NCBI RefSeq assembly: GCF_000468035.1
Contig: NZ_KI260539.1
Location: 270,718-334,717 of the forward strand
Direction: 5' to 3'
Origin: Selenomonas sp. oral taxon 892 str. F0426
Lineage (GTDB): Bacteria > Bacillota > Negativicutes > Selenomonadales > Selenomonadaceae
DNA: 64,000 nt
Shown one piece after another: positions 18,287 through 27,354 of this stretch. The notes beneath the pieces were generated by a model. It did no database searches. It worked only from the letters and a program-made list of their open reading frames with translations, and was not told the origin of the DNA. The position numbers and the translations under genes are program-made. Numbering within the stretch: the stretch's first letter is position 1; each line of letters starts with the position of its first letter.

Positions 18287-20473
18287 ATGAAAAAAAGTGT
18301 TTTGACGCTAGGAATCTTGACCTGGTTTTTGTTTGCGGGGAATCATGCGGTGCAGGCAAATGCTTCGGCAGAGTTGCCGGCAGTGCATCCGGAACAGGAA
18401 CAAAATACGGCGGCAACAGAACTATCTACGCCGACCATCTACGTTGAGGCGCCTGGACAGAAGGACAGTCTGCCCGGGGTATACAATGGGGAGCGGATCG
18501 GCTTTGGACGGCTGGGCAATCGGAGCATCATGGAAACCCCAATGACCGCCTATGTCCTCAATGAACGCGCACTCGAAGATTATGCAGAGCCCCATGGACC
18601 TGTCAACGGCATCCTTCGCAATATTCCGTCGGTAAAGGCGGGAGAAAGCCTGATGTTTAATGATTTTTCCATTCGCGGACATTATCTGCAGGGGGGATCA
18701 TTTTATGTGAACGGCATTCCGGGACTGTATTCGCAGATGATCGCGCCGACGTACAATGCCGAAAGGATCGAGCTGATCTCGGGACCCAGTCTGGTTGGTG
18801 GGACGCAGATGGAGCAGAATGCGGTCGCTGGCTATGTTAATTTTGTCTCAAAGAAGGCAAAGGAAACACCGACCCTTTCATTTAAGCAGACCTTTTCGGG
18901 ACGGGGACATTGGGGCGAGTATCTTGATATCGGACGACGTTTCGGCAAGAACAGCGAATGGGGCGTGCGCGTCAACGCAGCCGTTTCCAACGGTGAGACA
19001 GCGATTCGGGACACGCGTCTGAACACCAAGGGGATTTTCATCAATTTGGATCATGAGGGCAAGAACAGCTCCTCAAATCTCCTCTTGGGATACCAGTATC
19101 ATAAGGTAAGCGGGGGAGGACAGCGGCGGTTTAAAAAATCTGGCAACTTTACGCAATGGCCGTCTCCGCCGGATCTTTCGACCAATATCGGTTTTGGGCA
19201 GATGCTGAAGGAAGAAAATGAGAAGCTGCTTGCATTCAATCATAAGCAAAACATCACAAAGAATCTGAACGTCTTCCTCAACATCGGTCTCTTGGACAGC
19301 GACCTGGAGCGCAACATCAGTCCTGAGTCGAGCGCCTATGAAATGCGAAATGCACAGGGTGACTATCGGTTTAAAACACGAAACGGCCGGACACCGAACA
19401 AATATTCATACTATGGGCTTGGTGTTTCACAAAAGTTTTTTGTGAAAGGAGCGGAGAATCAGTTCACGCTTGCCGTTGACCATATCGGACAAAAAACATA
19501 TACGAACTCCACCATCAGGAAGGTAAGCTCCGGATATTTTTCCGGCAATATCTATCGCGGTATGCCCAACATTCCCACGCAGAATTTTCCTTATATTGAT
19601 AAGAAGTTGAAAGTAGATACGTCACTAAATGGTATTGCACTTACCGACAGCATAAAAATGAACAAACTCCAGTTCACTGTAGGTGTTCACCATCATAAAG
19701 CCGATGTCAAAGAGTATGATATCAATGGCATCCAGACAAAGCGCACCACGACCAATGCAACAAGCCCGATCTTTGGGATCCTCTATCAGCCCACGAAGGA
19801 GCTGACCTGGTACGCGAGCCATACCGAAGCATTCTCGAAAGGGAGGATGGTAGGAAGCGGGTATGCGAATGAAGGGGAGATGCTTGCGCCGACAAAGGCG
19901 AAGGAAAATGAAATTGGCGTGAAGTGGCTCCGCGGAACGGACTATGTTGCGCTCAGTTTGTTCGACATCAAAGAACAGCGCTATATGGACGAAGAACGCT
20001 CTTCTAAAAAGTACCTTACGCCAGATGGAGAGCATCAGTTCCGTGGTGTGGAGCTCTCATTCACGCATGACATCAATGCAAAGTGGAGCTTGTTCGGCGG
20101 CGCGATGTATGTGAATGCCGTGCAGACTAAGACGAAGGGCGGCAACCATGATGGGCTAAGGGTGGACGGTTCGTCTCTCTGGAACGGAGTTCTTGGAGTG
20201 AACTATCGTGCGGATCGGAACACAGAACTATTTGCCCGTATGCTTTCCAATGCGAAAATGTATACTTATAATCAGTCGATTACGCTGCCCGGGTACACCA
20301 CCTTTGATGTGGGCGTCCGACATAAGTGCAGGGTTGGCGACACGGATATGACCATTATGGCCGCCTGCTACAACGTCACAGGAAAGAACTACTGGATGAC
20401 ACGCAGCCGCGGGGCAGAGGTTATTCTTGGTACGCCGCGGACGTTTATGCTCTCCACGAAGTTTGATCTATAA
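18287..20473 (+). CDS. TonB-dependent outer-membrane receptor, FhuE-like, under B12 control
   Basis: A 728-residue beta-barrel receptor. It has an N-terminal signal peptide (about 1-26), a plug domain (about 60-185, with ETPMTAYVLNERALEDY and the RGHYLQGGSFYVNGIPG loop) and a barrel of repeating amphipathic strands ending in KFDL. The plug resembles ferric-siderophore receptors such as FhuE/FpvA more than BtuB. The cobalamin riboswitch upstream nevertheless ties it to B12 status. It may take up a corrinoid or a cobalt-metallophore complex. Start ATG 18287 follows TAGGGAGGA. A repeat element and a hairpin separate it from the ABC genes. Confidence 0.85.
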   Translation: MKKSVLTLGILTWFLFAGNHAVQANASAELPAVHPEQEQNTAATELSTPTIYVEAPGQKDSLPGVYNGERIGFGRLGNRSIMETPMTAYVLNERALEDYAEPHGPVNGILRNIPSVKAGESLMFNDFSIRGHYLQGGSFYVNGIPGLYSQMIAPTYNAERIELISGPSLVGGTQMEQNAVAGYVNFVSKKAKETPTLSFKQTFSGRGHWGEYLDIGRRFGKNSEWGVRVNAAVSNGETAIRDTRLNTKGIFINLDHEGKNSSSNLLLGYQYHKVSGGGQRRFKKSGNFTQWPSPPDLSTNIGFGQMLKEENEKLLAFNHKQNITKNLNVFLNIGLLDSDLERNISPESSAYEMRNAQGDYRFKTRNGRTPNKYSYYGLGVSQKFFVKGAENQFTLAVDHIGQKTYTNSTIRKVSSGYFSGNIYRGMPNIPTQNFPYIDKKLKVDTSLNGIALTDSIKMNKLQFTVGVHHHKADVKEYDINGIQTKRTTTNATSPIFGILYQPTKELTWYASHTEAFSKGRMVGSGYANEGEMLAPTKAKENEIGVKWLRGTDYVALSLFDIKEQRYMDEERSSKKYLTPDGEHQFRGVELSFTHDINAKWSLFGGAMYVNAVQTKTKGGNHDGLRVDGSSLWNGVLGVNYRADRNTELFARMLSNAKMYTYNQSITLPGYTTFDVGVRHKCRVGDTDMTIMAACYNVTGKNYWMTRSRGAEVILGTPRTFMLSTKFDL

Positions 20474-20479
20474 GGTTAG

Positions 20480-20640
20480 GGAATCGCTGATAAAATGAAG
20501 TCCGTCAGATTGGCGTAGATTTTTTCTCCGAACAAGGAGACAAACCGGATGCATAGCCAAAGCTATGTGGAGGATTTGTCGACACAGTGCGGGCAAAAAA
20601 GATGCGCTAAGATGGCGTGGCTGAATTTATCAGTGCTTCC
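20480..20640. mobile_element. Small repeat element, copy A (161 bp, with target duplication)
   Basis: The ends are GGAATCGCTGATAAA and TTTATCAGTGCTTCC, imperfect inverted repeats (13 of 15 match). TTAG flanks both sides (20476-20479 and 20641-20644). Copy B at 39256-39417 is nearly identical throughout. No coding capacity is apparent, so this is a MITE. It lies between the receptor gene and the ABC genes. Confidence 0.8.
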
Positions 20641-20658
20641 TTAGGATAAGTTCCATGC

Positions 20659-20694
20659 GCCCTACAAGAGAAGTATCTTGTAGGGCACATTTTT
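20659..20694 (+). terminator. Hairpin with T tract before the ABC genes
   Basis: GCCCTACAAGA/TCTTGTAGGGC, an 11-bp stem with a 6-base loop, then ACATTTTT. It is a likely terminator or attenuator of the receptor transcript, ending just before the ribosome site of the next gene. Confidence 0.65.
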
Positions 20695-20703
20695 AGGAGC
20701 ATT

Positions 20704-21771
20704 ATGAGCAAGCGGTATTATATCTTTTTCGCGTTCATACTTCTGTTCATCATAGGCATGCGGATCTATGCATCCAATATGTTTGTGGAACTCACGCAGA
20801 AGGATGAACCTACCATTCAGATTGTCGACTCCAAAGGGAGACAGGTGGTCATTCCCTATCCGCTCACGAATGTTGCAGTGATGAACCCCTATACAGCCGA
20901 GCTGATCACTGCCGTGGGGGCTGCCGATGCCATTCGCGGAGTGGATCAGGACATATACGAAAACAGAGAGGCATTTCCGATACCGATCACCAAGGATATG
21001 GTGATCTGCGGGCATGGTGAGGCGCAGATCCATTTTGAGAAAATCATCCGCCTGCGTCCGCAGGTACTGTTCATGGATGCCGGAAAAGACATTGAACGCG
21101 TTGAGAAAGTGCTCGGGATGTTTGGGATTCCCGTGATCGTTTTGAAGGCAGACTCCGCGCCGTATTTTTCGTCAAACTGCAGACTCCTCGGGAAAATTTT
21201 TCAAAAAGAAGAGCGTGCAGCAGAACTGGACGCCTATTTCACCTATTGGGAGCAATATGTGAGAGAGCGGCTGGAGCATGTTCCGCAAAAGCGTGTGTAC
21301 TATGAATGCCGCTACTTTGCACGTGCTGTTGTGCCCGGAGAGTTCTTTCATGAGATGCTGAAGCCGGCGCACGCAGAGAACATTTTTTCCGATGCGCTGA
21401 GTATCTATGTGTCTCCAGAATATATCCTTTTACGGCGCCCGGAATACATCGTTCGCCTGTCCGATCTCAAGGATCCCTACTCCTGCAATCCGCCGTCACA
21501 GGCCCGATTTGAAGAGATCGCCGAGACGATGAGCGGATATCCGTGCTGGGCGCATATGGATGCTGTTGAGAAAAACCGTATGTTCCTGTTTTCCTATTAC
21601 TCGCACGGCGGTGCAGGAAAACTCGTCGGGGCAATGTTTTTGGCGAAATATCTGTATCCGGAGTACCTTCCCGATCTTGTTCCGGAGGAAATCCTTCGTG
21701 TCTGGATGGAGAAATATCAAGGAATTCCGTATCGGAGCGGCCATACATTCACACCGGAGGATCTCAGATGA
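20704..21771 (+). CDS. ABC transporter substrate-binding protein (BtuF/FecB type)
   Basis: A 355-residue periplasmic binding protein of the class III (helical-backbone) fold that binds siderophores, haem or cobalamin. The N-terminus is a hydrophobic helix (about 5-22) without a lipobox cysteine, so it is either cleaved or membrane-anchored. The binding-protein start IQIVDSKGRQVVIPYPLTNVAV is typical of the family. AGGAG at 20695-20699 precedes ATG 20704. It overlaps the permease gene by ATGA, giving a binding protein-permease-ATPase-methyltransferase operon. Confidence 0.85.
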   Translation: MSKRYYIFFAFILLFIIGMRIYASNMFVELTQKDEPTIQIVDSKGRQVVIPYPLTNVAVMNPYTAELITAVGAADAIRGVDQDIYENREAFPIPITKDMVICGHGEAQIHFEKIIRLRPQVLFMDAGKDIERVEKVLGMFGIPVIVLKADSAPYFSSNCRLLGKIFQKEERAAELDAYFTYWEQYVRERLEHVPQKRVYYECRYFARAVVPGEFFHEMLKPAHAENIFSDALSIYVSPEYILLRRPEYIVRLSDLKDPYSCNPPSQARFEEIAETMSGYPCWAHMDAVEKNRMFLFSYYSHGGAGKLVGAMFLAKYLYPEYLPDLVPEEILRVWMEKYQGIPYRSGHTFTPEDLR

Positions 21772-22808
21772 ATATCATACAAGCATATCGGGACTCGAAA
21801 AAAAGAAAGCGGATGTATCTTTTGTTTGCCGTGAGCATCCTGCTTCTTGTCATCGTTATTGCGAGCACTGTTCGCCTGGAGGGGAGCAGATGGCAACTTT
21901 TTTATGCGCTCTATCATTATTTCACCGGGACGGTGTCCATCGTTCATCAAGAGATCGACGGCATTCTGCTGGTGATCCGCCTGCCTCGCATTGTGATGGC
22001 GCTTTTTGCGGGCTGCGCACTGGCTGTCGCGGGGTGCGTAATGCAGTCCGTGACACGGAACGCTCTGGCAAGTCCCTTTACGACCGGTGTGGCGGCCGCT
22101 TCTACCTTCGGCGCAGCAGTGGGCATTGTGATCGGTGCAAATACCTTGCTGGAGGTGATACTATACTCCTTTTCCAGCTCGATGACCTGTATCCTTCTCG
22201 TCTATATCGTAGCCTATAGGAGTGGGATCAGTGCGGCAAATGTGGTGCTCGTCGGGATCGGTCTCAACTATTTGTTTTCAGCATTTACGGAATCCATTCG
22301 GTTTTATGCAAAGGGATATCAGCTCGAGGCGCTGATTCAGTGGTCTTTTGGTACGCTCGCCCGTGCGCACTGGGATGGCGTGTTCTACTCGGCGCTCGCG
22401 ACGACAGTATGCTGTTTCCTCCTATATCGCTACCATGTCCAGCTTGACATCCTGTCGAGCAACGGCGATGAGGCGGCCAAATCCCTTGGGGTGAATACCG
22501 ATAGGATTCGGTTTATCACGGGGGCAATCGCGGTGTTTATGACAGCAACCGTGATTTGCTTTACCGGGGTAATTGGGTTCGTGGGTCTGATTGCACCGCA
22601 TATCAGCCGCAGCTTGATCGGTGCAGAGCATCGCTATGGGCTTCCTTTTTCTGCCTTGGTCGGGATGATCTTGGTTTTGACTGCCGATACAATCGGGCAC
22701 TATGCACTCCCGCCGAATGACATTCCGGTGGGCGTTGTTATGTCGTTTTTAGGAGTGCCTTTGTTTATCCATTTGGTATTGAAGAAGAGGAAAACAGACC
22801 ATGCTTGA
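21768..22808 (+). CDS. FecCD-family ABC permease (BtuC-like)
   Basis: A 346-residue membrane protein with about ten helices and the FecCD/BtuC hallmarks: IRLPRIVMALFAGCALAVAG near 67-86, the RNALASPFTTGVAAAS segment and the GVIGFVGLIAPHISR gate region. It transports an iron chelate or corrinoid across the inner membrane as a homodimer. Its start overlaps the previous stop, and its end overlaps the ATPase gene by 8 bases. Confidence 0.92.
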   Translation: MNIIQAYRDSKKRKRMYLLFAVSILLLVIVIASTVRLEGSRWQLFYALYHYFTGTVSIVHQEIDGILLVIRLPRIVMALFAGCALAVAGCVMQSVTRNALASPFTTGVAAASTFGAAVGIVIGANTLLEVILYSFSSSMTCILLVYIVAYRSGISAANVVLVGIGLNYLFSAFTESIRFYAKGYQLEALIQWSFGTLARAHWDGVFYSALATTVCCFLLYRYHVQLDILSSNGDEAAKSLGVNTDRIRFITGAIAVFMTATVICFTGVIGFVGLIAPHISRSLIGAEHRYGLPFSALVGMILVLTADTIGHYALPPNDIPVGVVMSFLGVPLFIHLVLKKRKTDHA

Positions 22809-23580
22809 AGCAAAAAGCATTGTGTTCTCATTTCAGCAGAAGCAGGTGCTTCAGAATCTTTCATTTCATGTAAAGAATGGGGAGGTTCTGACCGTTCTCG
22901 GTGCAAATGGAACGGGAAAGACAACGCTGCTGAAGTGTATGTTGGGGCTTCATACCCTTTCTGCGGGGGAGATTCTCGTAGACGGTCTCCCGATCCAGAA
23001 GATGTCCACGCACAGCATGGCAAAGCATATTGCGTATGTCCCCCAGTTTTTTCCGACAGGCACGGGAGGGGGCTTTTCCGTCATGGATTTTATTCTGATG
23101 GGGCGAAGTGCGTATGTGAGTCATGGATTTTGCAGGGATGATGAGGAAAAAGCCGCCGCTGTTATTGAGGAGATGGGGCTCGCACACCTTGCCCTGCGCG
23201 ATGTCGAGATGCTCAGCGGCGGAGAGCGGCAGAGGGTACTGATTGCCAGAGCCCTCGTACAAGGGACTAAGACGATCCTTTTAGATGAGCCGACCAGCAG
23301 TCTCGACTTGAACATGGGGGTTCTTGTGCTGGAGCAGATACAGAAGATCGCCCGTGAGAGAGACGTTGCTATTGTTATGACAATCCATGATGTGAATCTG
23401 GCCAGTTTATTCTCCAATCGTATCCTGCTCTTGCACAATCAGAGGATCTTCGCACAGGGGACACCTGCAGATGTCATTACAGAGGAGAATATCAGCACGG
23501 TTTATGGTGTTCGGAACAAAGTGATGATGCTGAATGGCGTGCCTCATCTGCTGATCATGAGGGGAGAGCAGAGGAAATGA
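22801..23580 (+). CDS. ABC ATPase of the BtuD/FecE class
   Basis: A 259-residue ATPase with Walker A GANGTGKTT (about 35-43), Q-loop YVPQFF, signature LSGGERQRV, Walker B TILLDEPTSSLD and switch histidine TIHDVNLA. It energises the FecCD permease encoded just before. It overlaps both neighbouring genes (8 bases upstream, 4 bases downstream), implying tight translational coupling. Confidence 0.93.
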   Translation: MLEAKSIVFSFQQKQVLQNLSFHVKNGEVLTVLGANGTGKTTLLKCMLGLHTLSAGEILVDGLPIQKMSTHSMAKHIAYVPQFFPTGTGGGFSVMDFILMGRSAYVSHGFCRDDEEKAAAVIEEMGLAHLALRDVEMLSGGERQRVLIARALVQGTKTILLDEPTSSLDLNMGVLVLEQIQKIARERDVAIVMTIHDVNLASLFSNRILLLHNQRIFAQGTPADVITEENISTVYGVRNKVMMLNGVPHLLIMRGEQRK

Positions 23581-24395
23581 AGCATTCGGCGTGGGACAAG
23601 ATAGATTATGGTGAAATATGGCTGCAGGAAATGGGGTTCTATGATGCCGATCCTGCAGGAAGGAAGGTGAATGATCGGACGGAGGAGGCGTTCTGGGAGG
23701 GGATCGCCCCGCAGTATGCCCAGACCAACAATTTGTTCCGATCTGTTCCGGGGCTGGGGGAGGCCATTCTCCAGCTTTTGGATGAGGATGATGTGGTTTG
23801 GGAGATCGGGAGCGGGTCTGCCAACTTTACCATTCCGGTGGCTCAAAAAGTGAGGCGGGTCTTGGGGCTTGAGCCTTCTGCGGCAATGCTTGCGGCAGCG
23901 CGGGCGCGGATTCATGCAGAAGGCATAGAGAACGTCTCCTTCGTTCAAAAGAAATGGGAGGATTTTTCCTCGAGCGAGAGCGCCGATGTTGTCTTGTCGA
24001 TCAATTCTTTCTACCGCATTCGGGACATCCATGCCGCGCTGGACAAGATGACGCAGTATGCAGCACGACGGTGCATCGTCGTCCGCAGCGTCAGCCGCTC
24101 GCCGCTTTTCGGGATTTGTAAAGAGGCAGGTATACCGTATCGTTGCTGCAAGGACTATATCCTGATGCCCAACATCCTTTGGCAGCAGGATATTGCTGCC
24201 CATGTGCGGTACATCAGCAAAGAAAGTACAAAGAGATACGAAAGTATGGAAGACGTGTGCAAGGAGTTTCCGCCAGGAATCACGCCCCAAGAGAGGCGTA
24301 TGCTGCAAGAGCTGTTTTTATCCCGTGCAGAGAAGGATCACAGCGGATATATATCCGTTCCGTTCGAAATTCGTCATCATGCGGTGGGATCGTGA
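23577..24395 (+). CDS. Class I SAM-dependent methyltransferase in the uptake operon
   Basis: A 272-residue protein with a SAM-binding glycine loop VWEIGSGSANFTIPVA (about 79-94), an acidic residue after the next strand (LGLEPSAAML) and the SADVVLSINSFYR motif IV region. It begins inside the ATPase stop (ATGA), so it is made together with the transporter. Methyltransferases are not core parts of BtuFCD-type importers. It might modify the imported chelate, a corrinoid or a metallophore, but no substrate can be named. It has no signal peptide and acts in the cytoplasm. Confidence 0.8.
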   Translation: MKHSAWDKIDYGEIWLQEMGFYDADPAGRKVNDRTEEAFWEGIAPQYAQTNNLFRSVPGLGEAILQLLDEDDVVWEIGSGSANFTIPVAQKVRRVLGLEPSAAMLAAARARIHAEGIENVSFVQKKWEDFSSSESADVVLSINSFYRIRDIHAALDKMTQYAARRCIVVRSVSRSPLFGICKEAGIPYRCCKDYILMPNILWQQDIAAHVRYISKESTKRYESMEDVCKEFPPGITPQERRMLQELFLSRAEKDHSGYISVPFEIRHHAVGS

Positions 24396-24521
24396 TAGAT
24401 AGGGGCATACTGCACGTACGCTAGCGAGGTTAGCCGACTCGCAGAGGAACAAACGAAAACGTCAACGGATTATTGAGGGAGCACTTTCTCGAAAAAGAGT
24501 GTTTTTAAATAATAATTCGTC

Positions 24522-24550
24522 TTGACACGTAATTTGGAATGTGATACTCT
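24522..24550 (+). promoter_or_regulatory. Promoter of B12 riboswitch unit 3
   Basis: TTGACA at 24522-24527, 17 bases, then TACTCT at 24545-24550 with upstream TGA. It matches the promoters of units 1 and 2. A weak hairpin and T run (about 24482-24506) just upstream may terminate the preceding operon. Confidence 0.7.
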
Positions 24551-24591
24551 ACATGGAGTTTTTTGAGAGCTAAATTACAATTAAATCATAG

Positions 24592-24780
24592 ACCGATGAG
24601 GTGCGCGCCGCGCTTAATAGAGAAGCAGGTGAAAGACCTGCGCTGTCCCGCAGCTGTAATGTGGAGTCGCCCCCAATACGTCACTGGGAAACCGGGAAGG
24701 CGGGGGAGGACGAGGAAGCAGAGCCAGAAGAACTGCCTCATTGGAACGTTGTATCGTCCCTGCGAGAGACAGGAAGGCGC
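24592..24780 (+). ncRNA. Cobalamin riboswitch 3 (controls the BtuB-like receptor)
   Basis: AGAAGCAGGTGAAAGACCTG, CGCTGTCCCGCAGCTGTAAT, CGTCACTGGGAAACCGGGAA and GAGCCAGAAGAACTGCC appear in the same order and spacing as in the other two copies, with the CCTGCGAGAGACAGG hairpin at about 24759-24773. It is followed by a terminator at 24802-24832. Confidence 0.93.
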
Positions 24781-24801
24781 GATGATATTTTTATTTTGTA
24801 T

Positions 24802-24832
24802 GCCTTTTTGCAAGCGAGCAAGAAGGCTTTTT
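24802..24832 (+). terminator. Expression-platform terminator of riboswitch 3
   Basis: GCCTTTTTGC pairs with GCAAGAAGGC (one wobble), then TTTTT. About 150 bases of leader without a recognised gene separate it from the receptor start. Confidence 0.88.
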
Positions 24833-24981
24833 GTTTTGTGGCGACTGTGACGATCAGGCGATTCTCACCGGATTTGCCGATGGCATTACTGGAAACGAAA
24901 TGTGGATGTATGAATTCGGACATTGTTTCCATAAATGTATAGCCGTACTTGTGATCTATGTATGATAAGGAGACCGATTGA

Positions 24982-27285
24982 ATGAAGAAGAAACTGAAGA
25001 AGTCTGCTGTGTTAGGCATCTTACTGTCAACTGTTACGTACGGGGGGGTTGACGTTCATGCGCAGGAGATGAATGCAGCTGAACCCGCCGAAGAAACAGC
25101 TGCAGATGCAACCTATACAACCAAAGACATCGAAGTCACTGAGGCTTTAAAAGATCCGTTTGGCAATATTATAACAGAGCAGTCCTACTACCGTACGGGC
25201 GGCGATGTGAATGTCATTGATCGCGATATGATAGAGAAACGTCATTATGAGCAGCTGACCGATGCACTGCGGCATGTACCGGGGGTTTTAGTCCGCACGC
25301 CAGGATTTCGCGGCGGTGAGTTCCAGATCGCCAACAATCATAATGTTGTGAGCATCAACGGTGATGACCGTGTTGTCGTACTCGTTGACGGACGGCGTGT
25401 TGATAACTCCGTGAGCAATATCTTTGGGACCTACTCCGATGCTGAGACAAAGGCAAATGTTGATATCAATCAAGTCATCAATATGAACGGGGTTGAACAG
25501 ATCGAGGTCATCAAGGGTCCCGGCGCTTCGATCTATGGCTCAGATGCAACAGGCGGTGTCATCAACATTATCACGCGCAAGGGCCTCGACAAGACGGAGG
25601 GGACACTCGACATTTCGACGGGCTCGTGGCATCGTCATAACTATAAACTCAGCTATGCAGGCAGTCTCGATGAGAACCGCCTCAAATACTTTGTCGGGCT
25701 GAGCCGTGAGATGAGCGGTGATTCCAAATATAAGGACGGTCTCAGCGGCAACACCTATACCTTTGTCAATACGGGGTATAAGGATGAGGCTGCGAATATC
25801 CGTATCGACTACGATTTCGACAAGAATCATACGCTGCGTTTTGCACATAATCACATGCAGAGTGATGCAGACTATCCGATGGCGGCACCCGACCATAAAT
25901 ACTTTAATCCGATGGATTGGGAGCGTATTAAGAACATATGGAGGGATAGGAACGGGGCACGAGGGGAATCTCGATTCCATGGATTCCGTACCAAGTGGGC
26001 AATTTGGGCGGCTACGGGAGCATACAGCGCCTATAACAAGAACAATCACGATTTGACCTATGTGTTCCATCGCGACAGCGGGATGGAGAGCTTTGTGCGC
26101 GTCTATCAGCAGAATGAGCGCTATTGGGGATCGAACGGAGAGGAGGACATGCTTGAAGATACGCCTGTTCCGGAGACCCCAGAATGGTATGCATGGGCGA
26201 AGGCTCATTACAAAGGGCGAGATTTTCGGAAGTGGTATGACCGTCTCGGCAACGAGGGGATCCAACTGCAGCTCGGTAAAGCATTTGGGAAGCATAATGT
26301 ACTGACGACATGGACGTATGACCGTTCGGAGTTTGATCATACAGTCCTTTCCACCGGAAAAAAATATCATCTGGAGCGCAGCACGCTGACGGGATATCTT
26401 CAGGATAAGATTTTCCTCTCGGATAAATGGGAACTGACCCCTGCAGTACGCTATGCACGCTATAACGATATCGGGCAACGGACAACGACTGGCGTAGAAT
26501 CGACGATTCGAACCTCAGGCGGTGCTATTTTTACACCATCTTTGAACACGCAGTACGCCTTTGACAAGGCGACGAGCGCGTATTTTGGATATAGCCGTGT
26601 ACATCGTCCCATCAAGGTGGACGACTATACGAGCGACTTCGGTCCGCGCCCGCTCGAAGATGAAAAGGGCGATGTATGGACGATGGGCGTTCGTCACGCA
26701 TTCAGCAAGGACACATCGCTTGCCGTTCACTACAATTATACGCATATGGCCAATGCAATTACGGAGTACAGCGTTTGGGACGATGATGAAGGAGATTTTA
26801 CTGCGAAGTCCATCAATGCAAAAGAGGGAAAGAAGGCGTTCAACCTTTCTCTTTCGCACCGCTTCCGTCCGCATTGGTCGTTGACACTGAATTACACCCA
26901 TGCCTTTGACAAGTTCTCTGCAAAGGATGGACTCGTCTTTGACCCTGCGCTCACATGGGCGAACGGAAATGTTAATGCTGCCATCAATGACATGCGCCCT
27001 GCAAATGTCTATATGGCGGATCTTGTCTATGAGAACGGCAAACTTAATACATCGTTGACGGGAACGTGGTATACGGGCTGCAATACGGCGGCATTTACGA
27101 GTGCGCGTGCCCTCCTGCTCGATTTCAACATCAATTACAAGCTGCATGACGACATGACGATCTATGCATCGGTGTCGAATCTCACGAATCAATCCTATGA
27201 AACGATTGTGTCAGAGTATCATGGAAAAGGCTCTTGGCCGGAGGCGGGACGTCATTTCATGATCGGTGCGAAGTATAAGTTCTAA
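24982..27285 (+). CDS. TonB-dependent outer-membrane receptor, BtuB-like
   Basis: A 767-residue receptor with a signal peptide (about 1-28) and a plug domain (about 50-200) carrying EQLTDALRHVPGV, VVVLVDGRRVD and EQIEVIKGPGASIYGSDATG, which closely follow BtuB/CirA plugs. The barrel ends in the terminal phenylalanine that the BAM complex recognises (IGAKYKF). The cobalamin riboswitch upstream makes cobalamin or other corrinoids the likely ligand. ATAAGGAGACCGATTG precedes ATG 24982. The next gene encodes a binding protein. Confidence 0.9.
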   Translation: MKKKLKKSAVLGILLSTVTYGGVDVHAQEMNAAEPAEETAADATYTTKDIEVTEALKDPFGNIITEQSYYRTGGDVNVIDRDMIEKRHYEQLTDALRHVPGVLVRTPGFRGGEFQIANNHNVVSINGDDRVVVLVDGRRVDNSVSNIFGTYSDAETKANVDINQVINMNGVEQIEVIKGPGASIYGSDATGGVINIITRKGLDKTEGTLDISTGSWHRHNYKLSYAGSLDENRLKYFVGLSREMSGDSKYKDGLSGNTYTFVNTGYKDEAANIRIDYDFDKNHTLRFAHNHMQSDADYPMAAPDHKYFNPMDWERIKNIWRDRNGARGESRFHGFRTKWAIWAATGAYSAYNKNNHDLTYVFHRDSGMESFVRVYQQNERYWGSNGEEDMLEDTPVPETPEWYAWAKAHYKGRDFRKWYDRLGNEGIQLQLGKAFGKHNVLTTWTYDRSEFDHTVLSTGKKYHLERSTLTGYLQDKIFLSDKWELTPAVRYARYNDIGQRTTTGVESTIRTSGGAIFTPSLNTQYAFDKATSAYFGYSRVHRPIKVDDYTSDFGPRPLEDEKGDVWTMGVRHAFSKDTSLAVHYNYTHMANAITEYSVWDDDEGDFTAKSINAKEGKKAFNLSLSHRFRPHWSLTLNYTHAFDKFSAKDGLVFDPALTWANGNVNAAINDMRPANVYMADLVYENGKLNTSLTGTWYTGCNTAAFTSARALLLDFNINYKLHDDMTIYASVSNLTNQSYETIVSEYHGKGSWPEAGRHFMIGAKYKF

Positions 27286-27299
27286 GAATTCCATAGAAT

Positions 27300-27336
27300 A
27301 TAATGGCAAGTTGGTTCGATAACCACTTGCCATTAT
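27300..27336 (+). terminator. Hairpin between the receptor and binding-protein genes
   Basis: ATAATGGCAAG pairs with CTTGCCATTAT, extended inside by TGGTT/AACCA past a bulged T. Only three T residues follow, so it may be a processing or attenuation hairpin rather than a full terminator. Confidence 0.5.
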
Positions 27337-27354
27337 GTTTGAGGTGTTATTGCA

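Noticed and set aside
18287-20473. Assigning the FhuE-like receptor as a pure ferric-siderophore receptor
   Set aside because: The upstream cobalamin riboswitch conflicts with an iron-only role, so no gene symbol was given.
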